DNA from: an uncultured Bacteroidota bacterium
GTDB taxonomy: Bacteria; Bacteroidota; Bacteroidia; Bacteroidales; SZUA-534
Assembly: GCA_937885735.1 (NCBI GenBank)
Contig: CALABN010000086.1
Span: 1 to 54,251, forward strand
Direction of reading: 5' to 3'
Length of the DNA stretch: 54,251 nucleotides
The translations under genes were made by a program, and so were the position numbers. The notes beneath the pieces are model-generated. The model did no database searches. It was not told the DNA's origin and saw nothing but the letters and a program-made list of their open reading frames with translations. This document shows positions 22,701 to 29,578 of this stretch, in pieces (position 1 is the first letter of the stretch; the number at the start of each line of letters is the position of its first letter).

Positions 22701-23597
22701 GTCTCCTAGTTTGGAACCAGTCCAAAGGTTTCCTCCCCATGTATAGTGGTCTCCTGGCCATTGATTGCTTGATTTGAATCCGTTGACATCTTTTACTGTG
22801 ACAGCTACGGAATAGTCTTTGGTAGTACTATATGTAGTTGATCCAATTTTATAGCTAAAACTGACAGATAGTTTCAATGTCCCATTGCCAGAACCCTTGT
22901 TGCCGTCAATTGTTACCGAAGTGTATGTGCTGCCGGCTGTTCCGGTTGTACCTGAAGTCGCCTTTATGTTACCAGAGAGAGTCCATTTATAAGTTACTGA
23001 ATTAAAGGTGCCAAACCGAGAATTCCAAGATTTGACAGCATTATATGTCTCTTTCCCATCGCCACCATAATTGCAGACAAATCCTTTGTTGGACGAATTG
23101 CCTTGAATTTTAAAATTGTCAGCCAGGAAATGGTCCGCTGGTTTAATAATTGATTTGATGACAGTGCAATATGTGGAATTGCTAATTTGAGCATTGTTGT
23201 AAATTCTAACTGCAATTATTATATAATGAGTTGGGTTGTATCCGCTATTTTTTATTTTTAATCCAGTATATTCACCATTTGTATTAACAAGTTCTGTAGT
23301 TAAATGTTCGTAGCCGCTTTTATAGTCCCAATTGTTGGTGTTATCTCCATGCCAAGAAGAGAATTCAACATAATATCCATTATTTTTGGCTTTTTTTATG
23401 GATTCTTTCACCTCTTGGCTTAATTCAAGTGTGAAATTAGTTCCTGAATAATTAAATTTTTCCAATTCTTCATCAAGAAAAAGATGGGCACCGGATTGAA
23501 TGTATGATACTGCTCCAAAAGAATTAATAGATAATCCTAACAACAAAATCAATAAATAAATGAGTTTGTTTGCAAGAAGATGCAATGTTTTTTTCAT
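16782..23597 (-). CDS. Giant Ig/PKD-repeat surface protein with T9SS sorting domain
   Basis: Encodes 2271 residues from the ATG whose last base is 23597; that start gives a proper signal peptide (MKKTLHLLANKLIYLLILLL), whereas the 65 residues upstream in frame look like translated leader. About 15 Ig-like repeats of 85-100 residues follow, each with a strand such as YTYQWYADG and a Cys strand such as FYCKVTSNG. Near the C terminus is a PKD domain (VWDFGDGSDGS) and a type A T9SS sorting domain (YKVYPNPVKDKLTVEM ... GIYILSVENDG). It should be exported and anchored at the cell surface, probably for adhesion or carbohydrate contact, which is inference. Repeats at 21,030-22,145 are near-identical at DNA level. 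Confidence 0.85.
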   Translation of the reverse strand: MKKTLHLLANKLIYLLILLLGLSINSFGAVSYIQSGAHLFLDEELEKFNYSGTNFTLELSQEVKESIKKAKNNGYYVEFSSWHGDNTNNWDYKSGYEHLTTELVNTNGEYTGLKIKNSGYNPTHYIIIAVRIYNNAQISNSTYCTVIKSIIKPADHFLADNFKIQGNSSNKGFVCNYGGDGKETYNAVKSWNSRFGTFNSVTYKWTLSGNIKATSGTTGTAGSTYTSVTIDGNKGSGNGTLKLSVSFSYKIGSTTYSTTKDYSVAVTVKDVNGFKSSNQWPGDHYTWGGNLWTGSKLGDNDTLALTVPAPSNSSGIVTYTWQSSTNEDKSGYSNCGASTKDYSISKTTYSTHYRRIDQENYCYNSSGKKPQDYAKFNSSNSPQFTVYIPLTASVSGSKASGALGSTLTTLNYGEKAVLSCSTSGSFKNSSKTYSWQSKTSSGSWTSCGSGSSITVTATTTETEYRCVVSDSYNTNIVSSNTVKVKCYSTALSSGSISNSGSVKNTVGTSVTLTASPSGGSGSYTYQWYAGGTSDSYKISGATSKSYTVSYSTETSKTFYCKVTSNGATATTSGYTVYWYSAVTAGSISGSSSLASGKTATLTVTGFNGDGGSGNASNYTFQWYADGAVISGATSTSITVGGSGYTNKSVVYKCLVKGKNTGSSAYTDNVTVSWDSDILVTISNSGSDKNTIGTSITLTANTSGGSGSYTYQWYADGTSDSYKISGANSKSYTVSYSTETSKTFYCKTTNNGATSTSSGHTVNWYSDVTAGTVSGSGTLASGETTTLTVTGFNGDGGNGNANNYIFQWYADGAAISGATTSSLTVGGNGYANKTVKYKCLVKGKNIGSSAYTSEVTVTWNTALAVGDISITSGNAANNINGASVILAVSPNGGAGANSYTYKWHRSTTKDFTPSNSTLIANSNSATITTTSSGTNAQTYYYKCVVTSADNTSHEVTSNQTSVSWLGVLSVIASCDKDGMTVPNGSSVSLNCTATGGNGSHSYQWQYKYAGIDWTNLSTTQNTSVQNTNPYTYQYRVIATSNGESITSDIIIITWAPELHASISCTEGSGTTFNLAANQSTTLTCSAEGGNGSYSYQWYYNDGSEQILSGKTSNTLTIGTDKAGFHGEYLCKVTSIDETISTNSIDLWWNFPKLNVTIHQVDDTWEPGTERPYSKPATMEVLSETGGDPSHIIYKWQISSDNIKYTDIKRGNTSQASIDKSQAGSESVRWIRLMITTNEYTSNGYSEYDTYSNTIKVTWQPAISATISSTKPYPNESATLTCSAKGGSGSYTYQWYANGTSESNKIDGATSSTYTTEAFTDKTIKYYCSVTSNGSTVTSNECYVIWHKGMYAFIIGGDTTATSGDYVTLTAIASAGENIKYLWYEDDIELNETSDNTIAISLTTSTMDTHSYKVKVSADDAEEPFTSEEVTITWLPELIPGEASNNGPQTMTPSEEEIEIGGSEAQGGIGIFTYRWEKCDETDNEEFVVIEGATTPTINVSPTLNTKYRRYDISGTQEKLAFELNVVLPLLPGKLLTNDTTICFGSKFADLINAEDPIGGGKCSYQWKYFTDSTFGELINVDSVASDGKYLQGYELTQTTWFVRYCYYTNIPEVAGYSDTVKVTVLPQLTLSMPVDQNLCSSDQLGTLKVEAQGGTGNYSYKWFANYVDFDNVVLSTTDSLIDSHFGSSTKTEGTTIYTVEVYDKCTDVMSGYATGNFSVTQRKSLAKGNSSFDESTIINQATINIGDTGTSTLYSNTLYNISDYYTYSWYYKTEGNDAWLQINHADSNKYIVDHSAYTMNTYFKYSITDNICEDTIYGDSLLLTVINSAIPDKPTLNNGTGMSICYNTVPSSISINNIGSETYTAYSWFAKAIDENSYSQLENESGNTLTFDSNQALKVSTYFKARLYMSNGKYVDTDPILITVLGEILPGEIGIGQNHLEVETIKHGTTPSMILSEIDAECDSAFQYQWYKKTEGQMDFETIAGATGKDYQPESLTETTMFYRSAISYCTEVYSNIVKFVIEESELTIVNLKKRYCYGEDVSITVEDTTGTTYKWTASDGNLLSSGKDLKINRLTQNTTIVLSSYDKDMNKTGEKTIDLTIVKLKPAFTCSKLSIEAGDVVHFGNESDEFATCVWDFGDGSDGSNMPDPWHYYNEQGTFDVTLTIISEEGCTETLKQSKLITAEGWLGGGVDIDGEIATNYKVYPNPVKDKLTVEMQQSGKVTLYDETNKVLFVSNEDEIVEIDMTPYPQGIYILSVENDGNINRTKVVKY
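21030..22145 (-). repeat. Tandem ~557-bp DNA repeat inside the giant gene
   Basis: Two adjacent units (about 21,030-21,587 and 21,588-22,145) each encode two Ig domains and share long blocks, for example the bases around 21,230 and 21,785 encoding FNGDGG in both. The similarity is higher than between other domains of the protein, suggesting recent duplication. Boundaries are approximate. Confidence 0.7.
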
Positions 23598-23878
23598 ATC
23601 TGTAAGTATTAAATTGTAACAAAAATTCCACCCAAAGTACCCTAAACACCACTTCCGCGAGTGGTTTATGGAAGAAACTCTTAATTCAAAGAGTTTTTGT
23701 GTCAGTATTATGCAAGTATAGTGTTTTTTTGAACAAATATTCCGTATGTGGTTGAAAAAATACCTGTTAAGTTTTTTTCTTATGGAGAGCAATGCACATA
23801 TATTGTCCGTGCCCTTAAAAAAAAGATTCTGCAGTCAACCCGAAATAGTGTAATTTTACGCGCAGCAATAATCGCCGG
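23598..23878. promoter_or_regulatory. Divergent intergenic region
   Basis: These 281 bases separate the minus-strand giant gene and the plus-strand radical SAM gene, so they should hold both promoters. A short hairpin (CCACTTCCGCGAGTGG) lies near 23,649-23,664 and an imperfect one (ACTCTTAATTCAAAGAGT) near 23,676-23,693. I could not find a convincing -33/-7 Bacteroidetes promoter pair. Confidence 0.3.
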
Positions 23879-25720
23879 ATGAACATTCTTCTCATAACAC
23901 CGCCACTCACGCAACTCAACACCCCGTATCCTGCCACAACGGTGCTCAAAGGGTATCTTGAGAGCAGGGGAAACACTGTCTGCCAGGCCGATTTGGGCAT
24001 CGAGTTAATCAACAGAATCTACACAAAGGATTATCTGTCCGATTTGTTCGCCCGAACTGCTGATGTGAAGAAAAGCAAGGGTGCGCGTGCCGTTTTCGAG
24101 CAACAGTCAAGATATGTGTCAGCCGTAGAGCCAGCAATCCGTTTCCTGCAAGGCAAGGAGCACACGCTCGCCACTCGCATTGCAAACCGCACATTCTTGC
24201 CCGAAGGTCACAGGTTCAGGAATATGATTGATGCCGAATGGGCTTTTGGCGTGTCGGGCACAGAGGACAAGGCCCGCTATTTTGCCACGCTCTTTGTCGA
24301 GGACATTGCCGACTATATCCGTGAGACCGACAACCCTTATTTCGACCTTACTAAATACGCTGAGAGCATTTCGGCGTATGCCGGCACATTCGACCAACTC
24401 GACGGTGCCTTGCAAAAAGAGCCGTCGTTCACCGATAGCGTGATGCTCGACTTTCTTGATGCCAAGATAGCCGATTGCAACCCGTCGCTCATCGGTTTCT
24501 CGGTGCCGTTTCCAGGATGCCTGTACTCTGCCTTGCGTTGCGCAAAGCACGTCAAGGAGCGTTTTGGTGCTATAAAGGTGGTGCTCGGTGGTGGATTCCC
24601 CAATACCGAGTTGCGCAATGTTTCCGACACACGTATCTTTAAATATATTGATTACCTGACTCTTGACGATGGCGAGATTCCGCTTGAGCGCATTGCCTGT
24701 TTTTTGGAAGGAAAGATTGATGCCAGCAGGCTCGTGCGCACATTCCTTATGGATGGCGACAAGTTGTCGTACAGCGGAAACGATAGTGAAAATGTGCCTT
24801 TCAGCCAATCGGGAACACCGTCGTTCGCAGGGCTGAAGATGGACCTTTACCTGTCGTTGGTGGAGACGGCCAATCCGATGCACAAACTTTGGACGTACGG
24901 CCGTTGGAACAAGATGGTGATGGCGCACGGATGCTATTGGGCAAAATGCGCGTTCTGCGATACGTCGCTCGACTACATCTGCCGCTACGATGCGCCTTCG
25001 GCCACTACTGTGGTTGACCGAATGGAGTCGATAATGGCTGAAACGGGCGAGTCGGGCTTTCACTTCGTTGACGAGGCAATGCCGCCGAAACTTATCCGTG
25101 AGACAAGTCTTGAGATTATAAAGCGCAAACTGTCAGTAAGTTATTGGGGAAACATACGGTTTGAGAAGGCATATACGCCTGAATTGTGTTACCTGATGGC
25201 ACAATCGGGCTGTGTAGCCGTGTCAGGCGGGCTCGAGGTGGCTTCCGACAGGCTTCTGAAGTTGATGGACAAGGGCGTGACAATCCAGCAGGTGGCTGAT
25301 TCCGCCCGAAACCTTACCAATGCGGGCATTATGGTGCATGCCTACCTTATGTACGGCTTCCCTACGGAGACTTTGCAGGAAACTATTAACGCACTCGAGG
25401 TTGTAAGGCAGATGTTTGCAAACGGGCTTATACAGTCGGCTTTTTGGCATCGCTTTGCAATGACACAGCACAGCAACGCAGGCCATAATCCCGAACGCTA
25501 CGGTGTCCGCAGGGTGAGCACGGCGCTCAATCCGTTCGCCAACAACGAAGTCGATTTCGAGGAAAATATCGACTACGACAGCGATGCGTTGGGCCGTGGC
25601 CTAGAACTTGCCACATACAACTATATGCACGGCATAGGGCTTGATATGCCTTTGTACAAATGGTTCGATGTCAAGGTTCCTCGCCCGTTTAAATTCAACA
25701 TTATGCAAAACGGTCGGTGA
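23879..25720 (+). CDS. B12-binding domain radical SAM protein
   Basis: Encodes 613 residues. The N terminus (MNILLITPPLTQLNTPYPATTVLKGYLESRG) is the start of a cobalamin-binding fold; residues about 190-260 (IGFSVPFPGCLYSALRCAKHVKERFGAIKVVLGGGFPNTE) complete it. The 4Fe-4S cluster motif is C352-YWAK-C357-AF-C360, spaced CX4CX2C instead of the usual CX3CX2C; then FVDEAMPPKLI, VSGGLEVASDRLLKLMDKGVT and MYGFPTET follow the expected radical SAM barrel. Such enzymes often methylate unreactive carbon or tailor lipids and peptides; the substrate is unknown. It stands alone, 44 bases ahead of tex. Confidence 0.85.
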   Translation: MNILLITPPLTQLNTPYPATTVLKGYLESRGNTVCQADLGIELINRIYTKDYLSDLFARTADVKKSKGARAVFEQQSRYVSAVEPAIRFLQGKEHTLATRIANRTFLPEGHRFRNMIDAEWAFGVSGTEDKARYFATLFVEDIADYIRETDNPYFDLTKYAESISAYAGTFDQLDGALQKEPSFTDSVMLDFLDAKIADCNPSLIGFSVPFPGCLYSALRCAKHVKERFGAIKVVLGGGFPNTELRNVSDTRIFKYIDYLTLDDGEIPLERIACFLEGKIDASRLVRTFLMDGDKLSYSGNDSENVPFSQSGTPSFAGLKMDLYLSLVETANPMHKLWTYGRWNKMVMAHGCYWAKCAFCDTSLDYICRYDAPSATTVVDRMESIMAETGESGFHFVDEAMPPKLIRETSLEIIKRKLSVSYWGNIRFEKAYTPELCYLMAQSGCVAVSGGLEVASDRLLKLMDKGVTIQQVADSARNLTNAGIMVHAYLMYGFPTETLQETINALEVVRQMFANGLIQSAFWHRFAMTQHSNAGHNPERYGVRRVSTALNPFANNEVDFEENIDYDSDALGRGLELATYNYMHGIGLDMPLYKWFDVKVPRPFKFNIMQNGR

Positions 25721-25764
25721 TGTTTTTCTCATTTTCCTATATTTGAAAATCTAAATAATTACAA

Positions 25765-27900
25765 ATGCTGAAATACTTCAAGACAATAGCAGAGTCGTTG
25801 GGCATCAGGCTGAATCAGGTTGAGGCTGTGGCCAAATTGCTCGACGGCGGTGCAACTGTGCCATTCATAAGCCGTTACCGCAAGGAGGCCACCGACGGAC
25901 TCGACGAGGTGGCAGTCTTCAATGTAGAAAGCCAATACAAGAAATTCACCGAACTCGACAAGCGCAAGCAGACCGTTATGGAGACCATTGCCGAACAAGG
26001 CAAGTTGACCGACGAACTGAAACGCAAGATTGACGACACACTCGACAGCACTGAACTCGAGGATATTTATCTTCCTTACAAGCCTAAAAAGCGCACTCGC
26101 GCCACCATTGCAAAGGAGCACGGACTGGAGCCGTTGGCTCAATGGCTTATGAAACAATGGCCAGGCAGTCCTGAACAGATGGCTGAAAAGTACTTGAAGG
26201 ACGATGTGGACGAGCCGGAAAAGGCTTTGGCTGGCGCCCGCGACATTATTGCCGAATGGGTGAGCGAGGACACTGTGGCCCGTCAGCGGGTAAGAAACTG
26301 CTACGGACGCAATGCGCAGGTGATATCGAAAGTGGTGAAGGGCAAGGAGCCCGATGCCATAAAGTACGGCGACTACTACGACTTTTCGGAGCCGTTGCGC
26401 AAATGCCCGTCGCACCGTATGCTTGCAATGCGCCGTGGCGAGAGCGAAGGGTTCCTGCGCATCAGCATTGAGCCTGAAACCGACGACATACTCGATATGC
26501 TTCACCGTCATTTTATGAAGGCCGACAATGCTTCGGCAAAGCAGGTGCAGATGGCTATTGACGACAGTTACAAGCGGTTGATTCAGCCTTCCATTGAGAA
26601 CGAATACAAGAAATTGTCGAAGGAGAAGGCCGACAAGGAGGCCATTGACGTCTTTTCGGTCAATTTGAGGCAGTTGCTTTTGGCATCGCCGTTGGGGCAA
26701 AAGAGCATTCTTGCCCTCGACCCTGGATTCCGCACTGGTTGCAAGGTGGTCTGCCTCGACCAGATGGGCAACCTGTTGCACAATCAGGCCATTTACCCGC
26801 ATCCGCCACAAAACGAGTGGGCCGAATCGCAGGCTGTCATAATGAATCTTGTAAAGAAATATAAATGCGAGGCCATTGCCATTGGAAACGGCACGGCAAG
26901 TCGCGAGACTGAAGCCTTTGTACGCTCGATTAAGTTCGATGCCGACGTGCAGGTTTTCGTGGTGAGCGAGAACGGCGCTTCGGTTTACAGCGCATCGCCT
27001 GTGGCACGCGAGGAGTTTCCCGACTACGATGTGACGGTGCGTGGCGCGGTGTCGATTGGTCGCAGGCTGATGGACCCTCTTGCCGAACTTGTGAAGATTG
27101 ACCCGAAGTCGATAGGCGTTGGCCAGTATCAGCACGATGTGGACCAGACGGCCCTGAAGGAGAGCCTCGACTTTGTGGTGGAGAGTTGCGTCAACTCGGT
27201 TGGCGTGAACCTGAACACGGCAAGTATGCACCTGTTGAGTTACGTGAGTGGCCTTGGCCCGAAATTGGCGCAGAATATCATCGATTTCCGCAAGGAGAAT
27301 GGCCCGTTTGCATCGCGACAGCAACTGAAAAAGGTGCCTCGGCTTGGCGACAAGGCGTATGAGCAAAGTGTGGCATTCCTGCGCATTCCGGGTGCCAAAA
27401 ATCCGCTCGACAACAGCGCCGTGCATCCTGAAAGTTATTCTATTGTGGACCAGATGGCCAAAGACCTTGGTTGCAAGGTCTCGGACCTGATTGCCAATGC
27501 CGAAATGCGCTCACTCATCGACCTAAAGCGTTATGTCACGCCTACTGTTGGAATGCCTACGTTGCTGGATATCAAGGCTGAACTTGAAAAGCCAGGACGT
27601 GACCCGCGTTCGGCTATCAAGCAGTTTTCGTTTGCCGAAGGCGTGCACACTATCGACGACCTGCACGAGGGAATGGTTTTGCCTGGCATTGTCACTAATA
27701 TCACCAACTTTGGCGCCTTTGTCGATGTGGGCGTGCATCAGGACGGTCTGGTGCACATATCGCAACTGGCAAACAAGTATGTGAGCAATCCAAACGATGT
27801 TGTGTCTCTGCATCAGCAGGTTATGGTCAAGGTTGACAGTGTCGACCTCGCGCGTCACCGAATCCAACTTACAATGAAAGGGGTTCAGCAACAATCGTGA
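25765..27900 (+). CDS. tex: Tex-type transcription accessory RNA-binding protein
   Basis: Encodes 711 residues with the Tex order: N-terminal helical region, YqgF-like RNase fold (SILALDPGFRTGCKVVCLDQ, about 310-330), helix-hairpin-helix region (VNSVGVNLNTASMHLLSYVSGLGPKLAQNIIDFR) and a C-terminal S1 domain (GMVLPGIVTNITNFGAFVDVGVHQDGLVHIS). Tex proteins bind nucleic acid and affect transcription or RNA handling. Length is slightly shorter than the E. coli homologue. Confidence 0.95.
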   Translation: MLKYFKTIAESLGIRLNQVEAVAKLLDGGATVPFISRYRKEATDGLDEVAVFNVESQYKKFTELDKRKQTVMETIAEQGKLTDELKRKIDDTLDSTELEDIYLPYKPKKRTRATIAKEHGLEPLAQWLMKQWPGSPEQMAEKYLKDDVDEPEKALAGARDIIAEWVSEDTVARQRVRNCYGRNAQVISKVVKGKEPDAIKYGDYYDFSEPLRKCPSHRMLAMRRGESEGFLRISIEPETDDILDMLHRHFMKADNASAKQVQMAIDDSYKRLIQPSIENEYKKLSKEKADKEAIDVFSVNLRQLLLASPLGQKSILALDPGFRTGCKVVCLDQMGNLLHNQAIYPHPPQNEWAESQAVIMNLVKKYKCEAIAIGNGTASRETEAFVRSIKFDADVQVFVVSENGASVYSASPVAREEFPDYDVTVRGAVSIGRRLMDPLAELVKIDPKSIGVGQYQHDVDQTALKESLDFVVESCVNSVGVNLNTASMHLLSYVSGLGPKLAQNIIDFRKENGPFASRQQLKKVPRLGDKAYEQSVAFLRIPGAKNPLDNSAVHPESYSIVDQMAKDLGCKVSDLIANAEMRSLIDLKRYVTPTVGMPTLLDIKAELEKPGRDPRSAIKQFSFAEGVHTIDDLHEGMVLPGIVTNITNFGAFVDVGVHQDGLVHISQLANKYVSNPNDVVSLHQQVMVKVDSVDLARHRIQLTMKGVQQQS

Positions 27901-27940
27901 CATATTTGATTACATTCGCACGTTAATTTTTTAGATATCG

Positions 27941-28666
27941 ATGATTGCACTGTTTAAAAAAGAATTGGCAGGTTTTTTCAGTTCGGTGACTGGCTATTTG
28001 GCAATAGTGATTTTCCTGTTGGCATCGGGCCTGTTCCTGTGGATAATACCTGGAGGAAATAATGTGCTGGACGGCGGTTACGCCACTCTTGACGGATTCT
28101 TCGGACTTGCACCGTGGCTGTTTCTGTTCCTGATACCGGCAATTACGATGCGCAGTTTTGCCGAAGAACGCAAGACTGGCACGCTCGACCTGTTGCTGAC
28201 TCGCCCGATGACAAAGACCGAACTGGTATTGGGCAAGGACTTGGCATCGTTTGCCATTGCATTGATAGCCATTTTGCCTACGCTCATATATTTCCTTTCG
28301 GTATATCTGCTTGGCAATCCTGTCGGAAATGTCGATACAGGCGGAACGTGGGGCTCGTATATAGGCCTGGCGCTTTTGGCAATGGTGTATGTCAGCATTG
28401 GCGGATTCTGCTCGTCGCTTACTGACAGTCAGGTTGTTGCGTTTCTTTTATCAATGGTAATCATTTTTGTTTTCTATATGGGTTTCGATGTTCTTGGCTC
28501 AATGCTCGGTAGCATAGGCGCTGTAGTGGGCGAGTTAAGCATCGATGTTCATTATCAGTCGATTAGTCGTGGAGTGGTTGATACCCGCGACTTGGTTTAT
28601 TTTGCGTGCGTGACTATGCTGTTTGTGTTGCTTACGCGTATGAAATTGATGTTGGCAGGTAAGTAA
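27941..28666 (+). CDS. gldF: Gliding-motility type ABC transporter permease GldF
   Basis: Encodes 241 residues with about six membrane helices and the ABC-2 permease phrase MRSFAEERKTGTLDLLLTRPMTKTELVLGKDLA. With gldG downstream this is the GldF/GldG pair, required for gliding in Flavobacterium and widespread in non-gliding Bacteroidetes. The ATPase partner GldA is not in the window. The pair is normally adjacent, but here a transposase with its flanking repeats separates them. Confidence 0.88.
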   Translation: MIALFKKELAGFFSSVTGYLAIVIFLLASGLFLWIIPGGNNVLDGGYATLDGFFGLAPWLFLFLIPAITMRSFAEERKTGTLDLLLTRPMTKTELVLGKDLASFAIALIAILPTLIYFLSVYLLGNPVGNVDTGGTWGSYIGLALLAMVYVSIGGFCSSLTDSQVVAFLLSMVIIFVFYMGFDVLGSMLGSIGAVVGELSIDVHYQSISRGVVDTRDLVYFACVTMLFVLLTRMKLMLAGK

Positions 28667-28671
28667 GACGA

Positions 28672-28894
28672 TAGTGTCGCCTTTCAGGCGAAGACATTGG
28701 ATTGAGCGTTAATCCGTAGGTTTTCAACCTACGGTTATGATAGTCAGGACTTTTCAAGTCCTTTTGATGAAATGAGGAAGGAGAAAGAGAAATAAGTGCC
28801 CTGAAAGGGCAAAACAATAATAACCGTATGCGAGCGAAGCGACGCTTACGGGAAAACGAATAAAAAGGAACTTGCCTGAAAGGCAACACTTAAA
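28672..28894 (+). repeat. Left copy of 223-bp direct repeat flanking the transposase
   Basis: It matches 29350-29572 at all but one position (GGGAAAAC here, GGGGAAAC there). It folds as a chain of small hairpins: CGCCTTTCAGGCG, CCGTAGG with TTTTCAA loop, GGACTTTTCAAGTCC, a CCCTGAAAGGG hairpin, CGTATGCG paired with CGCTTACG, and TTGCCTGAAAGGCAA. This looks like a REP-type cluster. Confidence 0.9.
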
Positions 28895-28902
28895 TTAAAG
28901 AA

Positions 28903-29352
28903 ATGAGTTATACAAGGCTTTTGTATCACGTAATATTTAGGACTAAATATAGTGCGAATACAATTTCGGAAAAGCACGAGCAGGAATTGTATGCCTATTT
29001 GTTTGGTATAGCCAAAAATAACAAGGCATTTGTGTATAAAATTGGGGGTGTGCCCAACCATATTCATATGCTGTTGGATATACATCCTTCTACTTCGTTA
29101 GCAGTATTTATGCGAGACTTAAAAAGGTCATCTAGTGATTGGCTGACTAATAATGCTAATTTTCCTAATTTTGAAGGTTGGGGCGAGAGTTATGGTGCTT
29201 TTTCGTATAGCATAAAGGAAAGAGATTCGATTTCTAACTATATAACGAATCAAAAAGAACACCATAAGACAATAACATTCGAAGAAGAGTATAGGGCTTT
29301 TCTAAAGGAAAATGAAATTGAAATTGATGAAAGATATTTTTTGAAAAATTAG
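28903..29352 (+). CDS. tnpA: HUH (Y1) transposase, IS200/RAYT family
   Basis: Encodes 149 residues of the Y1 transposase fold. The HUH metal site is H53-I-H55 in VPNHIHML, and the catalytic tyrosine is Y113 in SNYITNQKEHH. Length fits IS200-type and small RAYT proteins. The TAG stop lies inside the right-hand direct repeat. The full HUH and Tyr set is intact, so it is probably active. Confidence 0.9.
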   Translation: MSYTRLLYHVIFRTKYSANTISEKHEQELYAYLFGIAKNNKAFVYKIGGVPNHIHMLLDIHPSTSLAVFMRDLKRSSSDWLTNNANFPNFEGWGESYGAFSYSIKERDSISNYITNQKEHHKTITFEEEYRAFLKENEIEIDERYFLKN

Positions 29353-29572
29353 TGTCGCCTTTCAGGCGAAGACATTGGATTGAGCGTTAATCCGTAGGTT
29401 TTCAACCTACGGTTATGATAGTCAGGACTTTTCAAGTCCTTTTGATGAAATGAGGAAGGAGAAAGAGAAATAAGTGCCCTGAAAGGGCAAAACAATAATA
29501 ACCGTATGCGAGCGAAGCGACGCTTACGGGGAAACGAATAAAAAGGAACTTGCCTGAAAGGCAACACTTAAA
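29350..29572 (+). repeat. Right copy of 223-bp direct repeat
   Basis: Second copy of the repeat at 28672-28894, in the same orientation. The near-identity implies recent spread or gene conversion. The transcript from gldF to gldG would have to read through both hairpin clusters. Confidence 0.9.
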
Positions 29573-29578
29573 AATAAA

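Larger units (their letters stand above)
28672..29572 (+). mobile_element. IS200-like/RAYT element inserted between gldF and gldG
   Basis: The element is a transposase gene bracketed by two nearly identical 223-bp hairpin-rich direct repeats. It begins 6 bases after the gldF stop and ends 7 bases before gldG. REP-associated tyrosine transposases (RAYTs) are known to lie between REP hairpins that they handle as single-stranded DNA, which fits this layout. An IS200/IS605 element with transposon ends inside the repeats is the alternative. Confidence 0.75.
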
